From: Planotetraspora phitsanulokensis
Lineage (GTDB): Bacteria > Actinomycetota > Actinomycetes > Streptosporangiales > Streptosporangiaceae
Length of the DNA: 64,000 nucleotides
Direction of reading: 5' to 3'
Assembly (NCBI RefSeq): GCF_016863295.1
Contig: NZ_BOOP01000026.1
Location: forward strand, 1 to 64,000
Shown here piece by piece: positions 9,689 through 18,831 of the stretch; within the stretch, counting starts at the first letter, position 1; each line of letters opens with the position of its first letter. The notes below the pieces were generated by a model. The model did no database searches and was not told the origin of the DNA. It saw only the letters and a list, made by a program, of their open reading frames with translations. Position numbers and translations under genes: made by a program.

Positions 9689-11077
9689 GTGACGATCAAT
9701 CATCCGCTGAGCCGCGTGGGGGCCACGCTAGCGGCGCTAGCCGTCGGTCTCTTGGCGTTGTTCGCGTTCTCCCCGGCCGCCCTGGCCGCGGCCCCACCCG
9801 ATCCCGCCACCGTGCTCGCGGGATGGCGAGGCGGAGACCCGCTCTTCGTGCAGAGCGGCGCGCCTTTGTCGTCTGGCCAGCAGGGCGACATCCGCAAGGC
9901 GCTGGAGGAATCCAAGTCCAAGATCTACGCGGTCGCGCTGCCCGACGGCACGGTGACCACGGCCCAGGCCGGGCAGTTCATCACCACATTGGGCACGGAG
10001 CTCGACAAGGCCGGCCGGTCGAGCGCCACGGTGATCGTTCTGGACGGCACCAGCCTCTTCGCCGGCTCGAGCGCCCTGCGCGGCGTCTCGGCGGGCCAGC
10101 TGGCCAGGCTCTCCACGGGCAACAACGACGACCTGGTCACCGGCATCCAGGACTTCGTCAACCGGGTGAACAAGGCCGTTGAGGGCGACGTCAGAGGCGC
10201 CTCCGAAAGCGGCAGCGCGGCCGGCGGCGGCGGTGGCGGCACCGGCATCCTGGTGGGCATTCTCGGAATCGCCGTCGTCGGAGGTGCCGGTTTGTGGGTC
10301 GTGTCCCGTCGCATGAAGCGCAAGCGCGAGGAGCGGGAGGCCGCCGAGCTCGCCGCCGTGAAGCAGACCGTCGAGGAGGACGTCACCAAGTTCGGTGAGG
10401 AGATCACCGCCCTCGACGTCGACGTCAAGATGTTGCCGCAGGCCGAGACCTCGGCCGACTGGCAGCGGGCACTCGACTCCTACGAGCGCTCGAAGGTCGA
10501 GCTGGACGCGGTCAAGCGCTCGGAGGACCTGCGGACGGTGACCTCCACCCTGGAGGACGGCCGCTACGCCCTCGCGTGCGTCAAGGCCCGCGTGAACAAC
10601 CAGCCGCTGCCCGAGCGGCTCCCGCCGTGCTTCTTCAATCCCCAGCACGGCCCGTCGGTCCGCAACGTGCGCTGGGCGCCGCCCGGCGGCGCCGTCCGCG
10701 AGGTCCCGGCCTGCGCCGCGGACGCCGAGGCGGTCGAGCGCGGCTTCGACCCGCAGATGCGCGAGGTCGTCGTCAACGGTCAGCGGCGGCCGTACTGGGA
10801 CGCGGGCCCGGCCTACCAGCCCTACGCCTACGGCTACTACGGCGGCTTCGGCGGCGACCTCCTGACCGGAATGCTGGTCGGCACCATGCTGGGCGGCGCC
10901 TTCGGCGGATGGGGCGGCGGATACGGCTACGGCGGCGGATACGAGGCCGGCTACCAGGACGGCGTCGACGCGGGCGGAGGCGACTTCGGAGGCGGCGGCG
11001 ACTGGGGCGGCGGCGGAGGCGACTGGGGTGGCGGCGACTTCGGCGGAGGCGACTTCGGCGGCGGCGGCGACTGGTAA
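9689..11077 (+). CDS. Exported membrane protein with TPM-like exterior domain and Gly/Asp-rich tail
   Basis: A 462-aa protein starting at GTG with AAGGAGG 10 nt upstream. A signal peptide (~1-33, ending A-L-A-A-A) is followed by an exterior alpha/beta region (~35-165) that loosely recalls TPM domains, a Gly-rich linker, one transmembrane helix (~185-205), a basic stop-transfer (R-R-M-K-R-K-R) and a cytoplasmic domain. Residues ~220-300 (E-E-D-V-T-K-F-G-E-E-I-T-A-L-D) are clearly related to the C-terminus of the pentapeptide protein encoded next. The last ~70 residues are Gly/Asp/Trp/Phe repeats. Function unknown; the shared domain suggests the two proteins act on a common cytoplasmic partner. 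Confidence 0.7.
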   Translation: MTINHPLSRVGATLAALAVGLLALFAFSPAALAAAPPDPATVLAGWRGGDPLFVQSGAPLSSGQQGDIRKALEESKSKIYAVALPDGTVTTAQAGQFITTLGTELDKAGRSSATVIVLDGTSLFAGSSALRGVSAGQLARLSTGNNDDLVTGIQDFVNRVNKAVEGDVRGASESGSAAGGGGGGTGILVGILGIAVVGGAGLWVVSRRMKRKREEREAAELAAVKQTVEEDVTKFGEEITALDVDVKMLPQAETSADWQRALDSYERSKVELDAVKRSEDLRTVTSTLEDGRYALACVKARVNNQPLPERLPPCFFNPQHGPSVRNVRWAPPGGAVREVPACAADAEAVERGFDPQMREVVVNGQRRPYWDAGPAYQPYAYGYYGGFGGDLLTGMLVGTMLGGAFGGWGGGYGYGGGYEAGYQDGVDAGGGDFGGGGDWGGGGGDWGGGDFGGGDFGGGGDW

Positions 11078-11094
11078 CCCCAAAAACCCTCACG

Positions 11095-11268
11095 CGTGAT
11101 CATGCACGGATTCGAGTTCATGGGCCGCCACCAGCGGATTCACGACTTGTGATCATGCGGAAGCTCCTAATCGGCGGGCGATGACCCACCGCACCAACCG
11201 TGTGGCCTTGCACTCCGTTCGAGAGTGCAAGGCCACACGCATGATCCCCGAACCTGTGCATGATCACG
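11095..11268. mobile_element. MITE-like 174-bp element with nested inverted repeats
   Basis: Terminal 13-bp perfect inverted repeats CGTGATCATGCAC (11095-11107) and GTGCATGATCACG (11256-11268), extending imperfectly to about 20 bp. Inside is a second pair, GATCATGCG / CGCATGATC, and a 16-bp perfect palindrome around 11200-11238. No ORF longer than a few dozen codons fits. Size and structure suggest a non-autonomous transposable element or a large extragenic palindrome; I see no convincing target-site duplication. Confidence 0.45.
11200..11238. terminator. 16-bp perfect stem-loop
   Basis: GTGTGGCCTTGCACTC, a 7-nt loop (CGTTCGA), then the exact reverse complement. There is no U-run. It lies between two plus-strand genes and inside the palindromic element, so it can act as a transcription terminator for the upstream gene or be the core of the element. 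Confidence 0.5.
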
Positions 11269-11331
11269 GCGAGAGGTGGTGGGGGTTACGATCAGGGTGA
11301 GACACTCGGGGGGTTGGCTCAGGAGGCCCCC

Positions 11332-12531
11332 TTGCGTCGCGTCACCCCCCTTGTTCTCGCCGCATTCCTCGCAATCGCCCCGGCGACGGCCGTACTCGCG
11401 GCTTCCCAGGCTGCCGAAGCCTCCGCGGCGCCGTGCAAGAAGGGCAGCGGACCCCACCTGCGCGGCAAGGACTTCACCGACGGCACACCCCTCCCCTCCG
11501 ACCTGCGGTGCGCGGACCTCACCAAGGCCAAGCTCGACGAGGTGGACCTGGGGCAGAAGGACCTCACCGGGGCCATCCTGCGCGACGCCTCCCTCAAGGA
11601 GGCGGACCTGACGCAGGCCCACGTCGAGTTCGCCGATCTGCGCGGCGCCGATCTCAGCGAGGCGGACCTCGGCCAGTTGCGGGCCAAGCAGGCCGACCTC
11701 CGCGGGGCCGTCCTCATCGACGCGGAGGCCGGCCAGGCCGAGTTCCCGCACGCGGACCTGACCGAGGCCGTCCTCACCAGGACCGTGCTGACCCAGGCCG
11801 ATCTCACCGACACCTCACTCAAGGCGGCCGACCTCCGGGGCGCCGAGCTCGGCCAGGTCAAGGCGCGTACGGCGGACTTCACGGGTGCCCGTCTTCGGGA
11901 CGCCACCTTCGACCAGGCGGAGCTGCAGTACGCCGTGTTCAAGGACGCCGACCTCACGAAGGCCTCGTTCACCCAGGCCAACCTCCAGGGGGCCGACCTG
12001 CGGGGGGCCGACGTCGAGGACGCGAGCTTCGTCCAAGCCGACGACCTCAACCTCACGGGGGCACGGGGCTCGGCCGAGGACGTCCCCGACGACGCGATCG
12101 TGCCCGCCGGCGCCGGCAACCCGATCACCGGCGTTCTCAGCGGGTCAAGCCAGGGCCCGTCCACCGCCGTGGTGCTGATCGTCCTCAGCACGCTCGGGCT
12201 GGGCGCGACGCTCATGATCTGGGGAGCGGCCCACCGGCACCGGCGGCGCTCCGCGGCGGCCTACGCATCCGCCCGTAAGGCGGCGGAGGAGGACGTCACC
12301 CGGTTCGGCGAGGAGATCGACGCACTGGACTTCGACATGAAGATCAACCAGCTCAGCGGCCCCAGCGCCGAATGGCAGGCGGCTCTGGACGCCTACGAGG
12401 CCGCCAAGCGGTCGCTGCTCATCGCTCAGACGCAGCTGGAGCTCGACGGCGCCGCCGCGGCCGTACGGCACGGGCGGCACGCGCTGGAGGCGGTCAGAAG
12501 GCGCCTGTCAGATGTCCACCGCCAGGGGTGA
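11332..12531 (+). CDS. Exported pentapeptide-repeat membrane protein
   Basis: A 399-aa protein. The TTG at 11332 follows AGGAGG by five bases and gives a signal peptide (R-R-V-T-P-L-V-L-A-A-F-L-A-I-A-P). Residues ~45-235 consist of A(D/N)Lxx pentapeptide repeats (A-D-L-R-G, A-D-L-S-E, A-N-L-Q-G), predicted to form a right-handed quadrilateral beta-helix, here outside the membrane. One transmembrane helix (~258-280) and a short cytoplasmic domain follow (~290-395, E-E-D-V-T-R-F-G-E-E-I-D-A-L-D), homologous to that of the preceding gene. Most pentapeptide proteins are cytosolic; this topology is unusual. The 3' end overlaps the convergent lpdA-like gene by 24 bp. Confidence 0.8.
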   Translation: MRRVTPLVLAAFLAIAPATAVLAASQAAEASAAPCKKGSGPHLRGKDFTDGTPLPSDLRCADLTKAKLDEVDLGQKDLTGAILRDASLKEADLTQAHVEFADLRGADLSEADLGQLRAKQADLRGAVLIDAEAGQAEFPHADLTEAVLTRTVLTQADLTDTSLKAADLRGAELGQVKARTADFTGARLRDATFDQAELQYAVFKDADLTKASFTQANLQGADLRGADVEDASFVQADDLNLTGARGSAEDVPDDAIVPAGAGNPITGVLSGSSQGPSTAVVLIVLSTLGLGATLMIWGAAHRHRRRSAAAYASARKAAEEDVTRFGEEIDALDFDMKINQLSGPSAEWQAALDAYEAAKRSLLIAQTQLELDGAAAAVRHGRHALEAVRRRLSDVHRQG

Positions 12532-13908
12532 CGTGAGACGCCGGGCCGCCTCGGGGATCGAGCCGGACAGCGAGGGATACACCGCGAAGGTGTGAGCGAG
12601 TTGGTCGACGGTCAGCCGGTGCTGAACGGCGACGGAGACGGCGAAGATCAGTTCGGACGCCCTGGGCGCGACGACGACGCCGCCGAGGACGATGCCCGTG
12701 TTGGGCCGGCAGAACAGCTTGACGAAGCCGTCGTTGAAGCCCTGCATCTTGGCCCTGGCATTGGTGGCGAGCGGCATTTTGACGACGTTGGCCTCGATGT
12801 CGCCGCACTCGATCTGGTTCTGCGACACGCCGACGGCGGCGATCTCGGGGTCGGTGAAGATGTTGGAGGCGACCGTGGCGAGCCTGATGGGCTGGACGGC
12901 CTCGCCGAGGGCGTGCCAGACGGCGATCCTGCCCTGCATGGCCGCCACGGAGGCGAGCATCTGCACGCCGGTGCAGTCGCCGGCCGCGTAGACGCCCGGC
13001 GCCGAGGTCCGGGAGACCTTGTCGACCTCGATGAAGCCGTTCCTGTCCAGCCGGACGCCGTTGTCCTCGAGGCCCAGCCCCGCGGTGTTGGGGATCATGC
13101 CGACGGTCATCAGGCAGTGGGTGCCCTCGGCGGTCCTGCCGTCCTCGAGGGTGACGACCACGCCGTGCTCGGTCCGCTTGACCGAGGCGGCCCGGGAGCG
13201 GCCCATGACGTTCATGCCGCGGCGGCGGTAGACCTCTTCGAGGACCTCGGCCGCGTCGGCGTCCTCGTTCGGCATCATGCGGTCGCGGGAGGAGACCAGG
13301 GTCACCTCGGAGCCGAGGGACCGGTAGGCGCCGGCGAACTCGGCGCCGGTCACGCCCGAACCGACGACGATGAGGTGCTCGGGAAGCTCCTTCAGGTCGT
13401 ACAGCTGCCGCCAGCTCAGGATGCGCTCTCCGTCGGGCTCGGCGCCCGGCAGCACGCGGGGGTGCGCCCCGGTGGCCACGATGACGACGTCCGCCCGGAT
13501 CGTCCGGTCGCCCGCGCGGACCCGCTGCGGGTCGACCAGCCGACCCTCGGCCTTGATCACCTCGACGCCTTCGGCGGCCAGCCGGGCCGCGACGTCGCCG
13601 GACTGCGCCTGGGCGAGCTCCTTGACGCGCCTGTTCACCAGTGGCATGTCCGCGGTGACCCCGCCGGCGTCGCCGTCCTCGCCACCGCTGTAACGAACGC
13701 CGAGGGACGGCGCGTCGAGCAATGCCTGTTTGCGGACCGATGTGGCGATCAGGGTCTTCGACGGCACACAGTCGGTCAGCACACAGGCCCCTCCGGGCCC
13801 CTCTCTCTCGACCACTGTGACCTGTGCTCCCAGTTGCGCGGCGACGAGCGCCGCCTCATAGCCTCCGGGTCCGCCGCCGATGATCACGATTTTCGTCACG
13901 CCGTCCAT
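12508..13908 (-). CDS. lpdA: LpdA-like NAD(P)H-quinone/flavoprotein disulfide reductase
   Basis: A 466-aa FAD pyridine nucleotide-disulfide oxidoreductase: FAD-binding G-G-G-P-G-G-Y (11-17), C42-x4-C47 in G-G-A-C-V-L-T-D-C-V-P-S-K, second dinucleotide fold V-G-S-G-V-T-G-A-E-F, and A-G-D-C motif. The dimerisation domain has F-A-V-Y-P-S-L-S-G where dihydrolipoamide dehydrogenases have H-x-H-P-T-L-S-E, so the catalytic His-Glu pair is absent. That matches the LpdA family (M. tuberculosis Rv3303c), which reduces quinones instead of lipoamide. Rv3304-, PNP- and mutase-like genes follow as in mycobacteria. An alternative GTG start at 13899 (spacing to GGAAG is better) is possible. Confidence 0.85.
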   Translation of the reverse strand: MDGVTKIVIIGGGPGGYEAALVAAQLGAQVTVVEREGPGGACVLTDCVPSKTLIATSVRKQALLDAPSLGVRYSGGEDGDAGGVTADMPLVNRRVKELAQAQSGDVAARLAAEGVEVIKAEGRLVDPQRVRAGDRTIRADVVIVATGAHPRVLPGAEPDGERILSWRQLYDLKELPEHLIVVGSGVTGAEFAGAYRSLGSEVTLVSSRDRMMPNEDADAAEVLEEVYRRRGMNVMGRSRAASVKRTEHGVVVTLEDGRTAEGTHCLMTVGMIPNTAGLGLEDNGVRLDRNGFIEVDKVSRTSAPGVYAAGDCTGVQMLASVAAMQGRIAVWHALGEAVQPIRLATVASNIFTDPEIAAVGVSQNQIECGDIEANVVKMPLATNARAKMQGFNDGFVKLFCRPNTGIVLGGVVVAPRASELIFAVSVAVQHRLTVDQLAHTFAVYPSLSGSIPEAARRLTSPLAVDI

Positions 13909-14004
13909 TCTTCCGCATCCCGCCGGGGTCCTCCCGAAGAGGGCCGCGTAACCACCCGACTACGCCGATTTCCCTCCGACACCGGGTGTCCGGGAGCTCT
14001 CTTC

Positions 14005-14041
14005 GTTCAACTTTCGGGATCTTGGATTAATCTTGTGTGCC
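14005..14041 (+). promoter_or_regulatory. Candidate leaderless promoter of the GGCT-like gene
   Basis: TTCAAC (14006-14011) and TAATCT (14028-14033) are 16 bp apart; the GTG is 8 nt past the -10, so no leader or Shine-Dalgarno is expected, and none is seen. Confidence 0.4.
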
Positions 14042-14494
14042 GTGCCTGTTTACGCCGCCTATGGCAGCAACATGGACCCGAAGCAGATGGCGGAGCGCGC
14101 TCCGCACTCACCCGTGCGCGGCACCGGCTGGCTGTCCGGCTGGCGGCTGACGTTCGGCGGGGAGGACGTCAGCTGGGAGGGCGCACTCGCCACGATCGTC
14201 GAGGACGCCGACGACCAGGTCTTCGTCGTGCTCTACGACGTCCCCGAGTGGGACGAGACATCCCTCGACAAGTGGACGGGCACCGAGCTGGGCTATTACC
14301 GCAAGGTACGGCTCCGCGTCGCCACCCTGGACGGCGACGTGCTGGCCTGGTCCTACGTGCTCGACTCCTATGAGGGCGGCCTGCCCTCGGCGCGCTATCT
14401 CGGCATCCTGGCCGACGCGGCGGAGAAGGCAGGCGCCCCGGACGACTATGTGAGCGCGCTACGGACCCGCCCCTGCAAGTCCCTCGGCGACTGA
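14042..14494 (+). CDS. Gamma-glutamylcyclotransferase-family protein
   Basis: A 150-aa protein with the Y-G-S-N substrate-binding motif near the N-terminus (V-Y-A-A-Y-G-S-N-M) and the small beta-barrel/alpha fold of the GGCT family, which form 5-oxoproline from gamma-glutamyl compounds. It corresponds in position to Rv3304 beside lpdA in mycobacteria. The GTG at 14042 is favoured over a TTG at 14033 because a -10-like TAATCT (14028-14033) with TTCAAC upstream would place transcription start at or next to the GTG, implying a leaderless mRNA. The specific substrate is unknown. Confidence 0.75.
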   Translation: MPVYAAYGSNMDPKQMAERAPHSPVRGTGWLSGWRLTFGGEDVSWEGALATIVEDADDQVFVVLYDVPEWDETSLDKWTGTELGYYRKVRLRVATLDGDVLAWSYVLDSYEGGLPSARYLGILADAAEKAGAPDDYVSALRTRPCKSLGD

Positions 14495-14565
14495 TGCCGT
14501 CACGGCCATGGGCGAACGCCGGGAGCATCGTCAGGTGTCCTGGTCGGGCCGCTTCGTACCTTCTG

Positions 14566-14578
14566 TACGCTCACTAAA
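14566..14578 (+). promoter_or_regulatory. -10 element and leaderless start of the PNP gene
   Basis: TACGCT (14566-14571) lies seven bases before the GTG, with no Shine-Dalgarno in between, which fits a leaderless transcript. Confidence 0.4.
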
Positions 14579-15382
14579 GTGACCAACGACGCTTACGGCT
14601 TGGCGGCAGAGGCCGCGACCACGCTGAGGAATCTGACCGGCACCGGATCCTTCGACGTCGCCATCGTCCTGGGGTCGGGCTGGGTGCCTGCCGCGGACGC
14701 CATCGGCGAGACCGTCGCCGAGTTCCCCGTGACCAAGCTGCCCGGTTTCACGCCCCCCTCCGTCGCGGGGCACGCGGGCACCGTACGGGCCGTACGCACC
14801 GCCGCCGGCCTCAACGCGCTGATCTTCCTCGGCCGCACGCACCTCTATGAGGGCAGGGGCGTCGAGCCCGTGGTCCACGGAGTCCGTACGGCCGTCGCGG
14901 CCGGAGTCCGCACGGTGGTGCTGACCAACGCGGCGGGCGGGTTGCGCCCCGAGACGCAGCGCGTCGGGGAGCCGGTCCTGATCAGCGACCACATCAACCT
15001 GACGGGGAGCAACCCGATCACCGGCGCGACGTTCGTCGACCTCACCGACGTCTACACGCCGCGCCTGCGTGAGCTCGCCAGGGAGGTCGACCCGTCACTG
15101 GCCGAAGGCGTCTACGTGGCGTTCCGCGGCCCGACCTATGAGACCCCGGCCGAGATCCGCATGCTTCGGACGCTGGGCGGCGACCTGATCGGCATGTCGA
15201 CCGTCCTCGAGGCGATCGCCGCGCGCGAGGCCGGCGCCGACGTGCTGGGCGTCTCGCTGGTCACCAACCCGGGCGCCGGCCTCGTCGGCGAGCCGCTCAA
15301 CCACGAGGAGGTCCTCGAGGTGGGGCGTGCCACCGCCGCCCGCATGGGCGGGCTCCTCGCCAAGGTCGTCGACAAGCTGTAG
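14579..15382 (+). CDS. punA: Purine nucleoside phosphorylase (trimeric PNP-I family)
   Basis: A 267-aa phosphorylase that splits inosine/guanosine (and deoxy forms) with phosphate into base and (deoxy)ribose-1-phosphate. Visible motifs: phosphate loop L-G-S-G-W near residue 33, the G-H-A-G-T-V region, [15 protein letters not shown] with the catalytic-site glutamate, and S-L-V-T-N with the base-binding asparagine. Length is typical for the trimeric family. The mutase gene follows after 28 bp and would process the sugar phosphate. The same pair occurs as deoD-pmmB in M. tuberculosis. Confidence 0.92.
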   Translation: MTNDAYGLAAEAATTLRNLTGTGSFDVAIVLGSGWVPAADAIGETVAEFPVTKLPGFTPPSVAGHAGTVRAVRTAAGLNALIFLGRTHLYEGRGVEPVVHGVRTAVAAGVRTVVLTNAAGGLRPETQRVGEPVLISDHINLTGSNPITGATFVDLTDVYTPRLRELAREVDPSLAEGVYVAFRGPTYETPAEIRMLRTLGGDLIGMSTVLEAIAAREAGADVLGVSLVTNPGAGLVGEPLNHEEVLEVGRATAARMGGLLAKVVDKL

Positions 15383-15410
15383 CCCCGCTTCCGCGCACTG
15401 GAGAACGACG

Positions 15411-17060
15411 TTGACCTCCACCGACTTCGTACGGCAGGCCCTCGACTGGCTCGCCCAGGACCCCGACCCCGGCACCCGGGCGGAACTCGAGGACATCCTC
15501 GGCCGTGAGGACCACGCCGAGCTCGCGGAGCGGTTCGGGGCCAAGCTGGAGTTCGGCACCGCGGGCCTCCGCGGCGAGCTGGGCGCAGGGCCCAACCGGA
15601 TGAACCGGGTCACGGTCATGCGGGCCGCCGCCGGGCTCGCCCGCGTGCTGGGGCCGGGCAGGCACGTGGTCATCGGGTACGACGCCCGCTACAACTCGGA
15701 CGTCTTCGCCGCCGACACCGCCGCGGTCCTGACCGGAGCGGGCCTGCGGGCGTCGGTCATGGAGAGCCACTGGCCGACGCCGGTGCTGGCCTTCGCGGTG
15801 CGGCACCTCGGCGCGGACGCGGGCGTCATGGTCACCGCCTCGCACAATCCGCCGCGCGACAACGGCTACAAGGTCTACTGGGGCGACGGGGCGCAGATCG
15901 TGCCGCCGATCGACGGTGAGATCTCCCGCGCCATCGACGGGGTCGGCCGCGTGGACGAGCTCCCTCGGGGCGAGGACTGGACGACGCTCGGCTACCAGGA
16001 CATCGTCGAGCCGTACCTCGACGCGGTGACGTCCCTGCCGATCGGCGAGGCCCGCGAGCTGACGATCGCCTACACCCCGCTTCACGGCGTTGGCGGGCAG
16101 GTCCTGTCCGACGCCATGGTCAGAGCCGGTTTCAAGGCGCCGGTGATGGCGGAGCGGCAGGCGGCGCCCGACCCGGACTTCCCCACGGTGTCGTTCCCCA
16201 ATCCGGAGGAACCGGGCGCGATGGACCTCGCGCTCGAGCTGGCCGGGACGTCCGGCGCGGACCTCGTGCTGGCGAACGACCCGGACGCCGACCGGTGCGC
16301 CGTCGGCACTCCCCTGCCCGGCGGCGGCTACCGGATGCTCACCGGTGACGAGGTGGGCGGCCTGCTCGCCGAGCACGTGCTGACGAACACGTCGGGCGAC
16401 GGGCGTCTCGTGGCCACGACGATCGTCTCCTCGTCGCTGCTCGGGAAGATCGCCGCGGAACAGGGCGTGGCGTACGCCGAGACCCTCACCGGCTTCAAGT
16501 GGATCATGAAGGCGGGGCCGGGGCTCGTCTTCGGATACGAGGAGGCCCTCGGGTACAGCGTCGGGTCGGACAAGGGTCTGCCCGTCCACGACAAGGACGG
16601 CATCGGGGCCGCGCTCGCCGTGGCCGGTCTGGCCGCGCAGGCCAAGCGGGACGGCAGGACTCTCATCGATCTGCTCGACGACCAGGCACGCCGCCACGGC
16701 CTGCACGCGACCGCCCAGCTCTCCGTCCGCGTCGGCGACCTCACCCTGATCACCGACGCGATGGCGCGCCTGCGGGCCGTGCCGCCCGCCGAACTGGCGG
16801 GCCGCGCCGTGCTCTCGGCCGAGGACCTGTCCGAGGGTTCGGCGAGCCTGCCGCCGACCGACGGGCTCCGCTACCACCTGTCCGGCGACGCCCGCGTCGT
16901 CGTACGGCCGAGCGGCACCGAGCCCAAGCTCAAGTGTTATCTGGAGATCGTGATCCCGGTCGGGGACGACTCCGAAGGCGGCGTGGCCGCCGCGCGGGCG
17001 CGAGCCGTACGGGACCTCGACGCCCTCAAGAGCGACCTGGCCGCTGTCCTGGGGCTGTAG
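15411..17060 (+). CDS. pmmB: Phospho-sugar mutase (phosphopentomutase/phosphoglucomannomutase)
   Basis: A 549-aa alpha-D-phosphohexomutase-superfamily enzyme: catalytic phosphoserine loop T-A-S-H-N-P-P (S144), metal loop D-P-D-A-D-R, sugar-binding G-Y-E-E-A-L-G, and phosphate-binding R-P-S-G-T-E-P near the C-terminus. Its location after PNP suggests it converts ribose-1-phosphate to ribose-5-phosphate; related enzymes also act on hexoses, so specificity is uncertain. The TTG at 15411 has GGAGA six bases upstream and gives the family-like start T-S-T-D-F-V-R-Q-A; longer in-frame starts overlap the PNP gene. It ends 7 bp from a convergent gene. Confidence 0.88.
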   Translation: MTSTDFVRQALDWLAQDPDPGTRAELEDILGREDHAELAERFGAKLEFGTAGLRGELGAGPNRMNRVTVMRAAAGLARVLGPGRHVVIGYDARYNSDVFAADTAAVLTGAGLRASVMESHWPTPVLAFAVRHLGADAGVMVTASHNPPRDNGYKVYWGDGAQIVPPIDGEISRAIDGVGRVDELPRGEDWTTLGYQDIVEPYLDAVTSLPIGEARELTIAYTPLHGVGGQVLSDAMVRAGFKAPVMAERQAAPDPDFPTVSFPNPEEPGAMDLALELAGTSGADLVLANDPDADRCAVGTPLPGGGYRMLTGDEVGGLLAEHVLTNTSGDGRLVATTIVSSSLLGKIAAEQGVAYAETLTGFKWIMKAGPGLVFGYEEALGYSVGSDKGLPVHDKDGIGAALAVAGLAAQAKRDGRTLIDLLDDQARRHGLHATAQLSVRVGDLTLITDAMARLRAVPPAELAGRAVLSAEDLSEGSASLPPTDGLRYHLSGDARVVVRPSGTEPKLKCYLEIVIPVGDDSEGGVAAARARAVRDLDALKSDLAAVLGL

Positions 17061-17067
17061 CCGGGCC

Positions 17068-17667
17068 TCAGATCGAGGCGACGATCGTCACCACGACGAG
17101 CACGGCGGCCGCGGCCAGAGCGGCGATCGAGTAAGGCGACCAGGTCACCTTCGTCTCGCCCGTCGAGTCCGCGGCCCGGGAGACGCTCAGCTCCGTCAAC
17201 TGCAGCGCGACCCAGTCGGCGTGGGTACGGCCGGCCAGCAACTCGGCGGCCGCCTGCTCGCCCTTGGAGACGTTCGCCTCCATGACCGGCTTCCTGCCGC
17301 GCTCGGCCCGCCGGGCGGCCTTGGCCCGCTCGCGGGCCGTGGCCTGCGGGGTCCAGCACCGGATGGCCGCGTGTCCCGTCTCGATGATGATCGCGTGGGT
17401 GACGATCACGTCGCCGACGTTTTTCCAGGGGACGTAGGCGTTCCTGAGCGGGTTGCGGACGCGGACGCCCCCCGCCTCGGCCACGATCGCGGGGCGCAGC
17501 GCCAGCAGGAACACCAGCGCTGTGAGGACGCCCAGCACCGCGCCCGCGATCAGCGCCGAGGGCATCGAGCCGTGGGCGACGAGGTCGTAGACGTTCCAGA
17601 CGACGAACACCAGCCAGACCCAGCCGAACAGCCAGGCCACCTTCGACCTGAAGATCTGCTTGTTCAC
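17068..17667 (-). CDS. Membrane protein with bacterial PH-like domain
   Basis: A 199-aa protein with two N-terminal transmembrane helices (~10-30, ~38-60), a PH-like beta domain ([14 protein letters not shown], ~70-115), a charged helical stretch and a C-terminal transmembrane helix (~178-198). The GTG start shares four bases (GTGA) with the stop of adenosine deaminase, so it is translationally coupled. Function unknown. Confidence 0.7.
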   Translation of the reverse strand: MNKQIFRSKVAWLFGWVWLVFVVWNVYDLVAHGSMPSALIAGAVLGVLTALVFLLALRPAIVAEAGGVRVRNPLRNAYVPWKNVGDVIVTHAIIIETGHAAIRCWTPQATARERAKAARRAERGRKPVMEANVSKGEQAAAELLAGRTHADWVALQLTELSVSRAADSTGETKVTWSPYSIAALAAAAVLVVVTIVASI

Positions 17668-18752
17668 CCGCGCCGCGCCATCTGGGCGAAGCCCGGCTTG
17701 ATCACGTCGTTGATCAGGGCGAGCCGATCGTCGAAGGGGATGAAGGCCGACTTCATCGCGTTGACCGTGAACCACTGCAGGTCGTCCCAGCCGTACCCGA
17801 ACGCGTCGACCAGCGAGGCGAACTCCCGCGACACGCTGGTGTCGCTCATCAGCCGGTTGTCGGTGTTCACGGTGACGCGGAAGTGCAGTCGCCGCAGCAG
17901 CCCGATCGGATGCTCGGCGATCGACGGAGCGGCCCCCGTCTGCACGTTGGACGCGGGACACATCTCGAGGGGGATGCGCTTGTCACGCACGTAGGCGGCC
18001 AGCCTGCCGAGCTTGGCCTCGCCGTCCCCCGACACCGCGACGTCGTCGATGATGCGGACGCCGTGGCCGAGCCGGTCGGCGCCGCACCACTGGATGGCCT
18101 GCCAGATCGAGGGCAGCCCGAAGGCCTCACCCGCGTGGATGGTGAAGTGCGCGTTCTCGCGCTGCAGGTACTCGAACGCGTCGAGGTGACGAGTGGGCGG
18201 GTAGCCCGCCTCGGCGCCCGCGATGTCGAAGCCGACCACGCCGACGTCGCGGTAGCGCACCGCGAGCTCGGCGATCTCCATCGACCTCGCCTGGTGCCGC
18301 ATCGCGGTGAGCAGCGTGCCGACCCGGATCCTCGGCCGGCCGTCCGGGCCGGCCGATCCGACCCGGAAGCCCTCGAGGACGGCCTGCACGACCTCGTCGA
18401 GGCTGAGGCCGCCGGAGGTGTGCAGCTCCGGGGCGTACCTGACCTCGGCGTAGACGACGCCGTCGTCGGCCAGATCTTGGGCGCACTCCGCGGCGACCCG
18501 TTCGAGCGCCTCGCGTGACTGCATGACCCCGACGGTGTGCGTGAAGGTCTCCAGGTAACGCTCGAGCGAGCCCGAGTCCGAGACCTCACGGAACCAGGAC
18601 GCGAGCCCGTCGGCGTCGGTCGTGGGCAGCGTGTGACCGCAGTCGCGAGCCAGATCGATGATCGTCGCAGGACGGAGGCCGCCGTCCAGATGGTCGTGCA
18701 GCAGCACCTTGGGGACCGCGCGGATCTCCTCAAGAGTCGGCAGCCGGCTCAT
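17664..18752 (-). CDS. add: Adenosine deaminase
   Basis: A 362-aa metal-dependent deaminase converting adenosine to inosine in purine salvage. Zinc-site histidines in L-H-D-H-L-D-G-G (H19, H21), H-A-G-E with the catalytic glutamate, the G-H-G motif, and N-T-D-N at the C-terminal metal site (the more common form is N-T-D-D). Ribosome binding site GAGGAGG four bases before ATG. Its product is the substrate of the PNP encoded 2.3 kb away on the other strand; the PH-like gene is coupled downstream. Confidence 0.93.
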   Translation of the reverse strand: MSRLPTLEEIRAVPKVLLHDHLDGGLRPATIIDLARDCGHTLPTTDADGLASWFREVSDSGSLERYLETFTHTVGVMQSREALERVAAECAQDLADDGVVYAEVRYAPELHTSGGLSLDEVVQAVLEGFRVGSAGPDGRPRIRVGTLLTAMRHQARSMEIAELAVRYRDVGVVGFDIAGAEAGYPPTRHLDAFEYLQRENAHFTIHAGEAFGLPSIWQAIQWCGADRLGHGVRIIDDVAVSGDGEAKLGRLAAYVRDKRIPLEMCPASNVQTGAAPSIAEHPIGLLRRLHFRVTVNTDNRLMSDTSVSREFASLVDAFGYGWDDLQWFTVNAMKSAFIPFDDRLALINDVIKPGFAQMARRG

Positions 18753-18831
18753 GCGCCCTCCTCGCTCCCGTCACTCATCCCCCAACCCTACCTTCGCCGA
18801 CATGGGCGATCTCGCAGGGTATGACGGGAGA

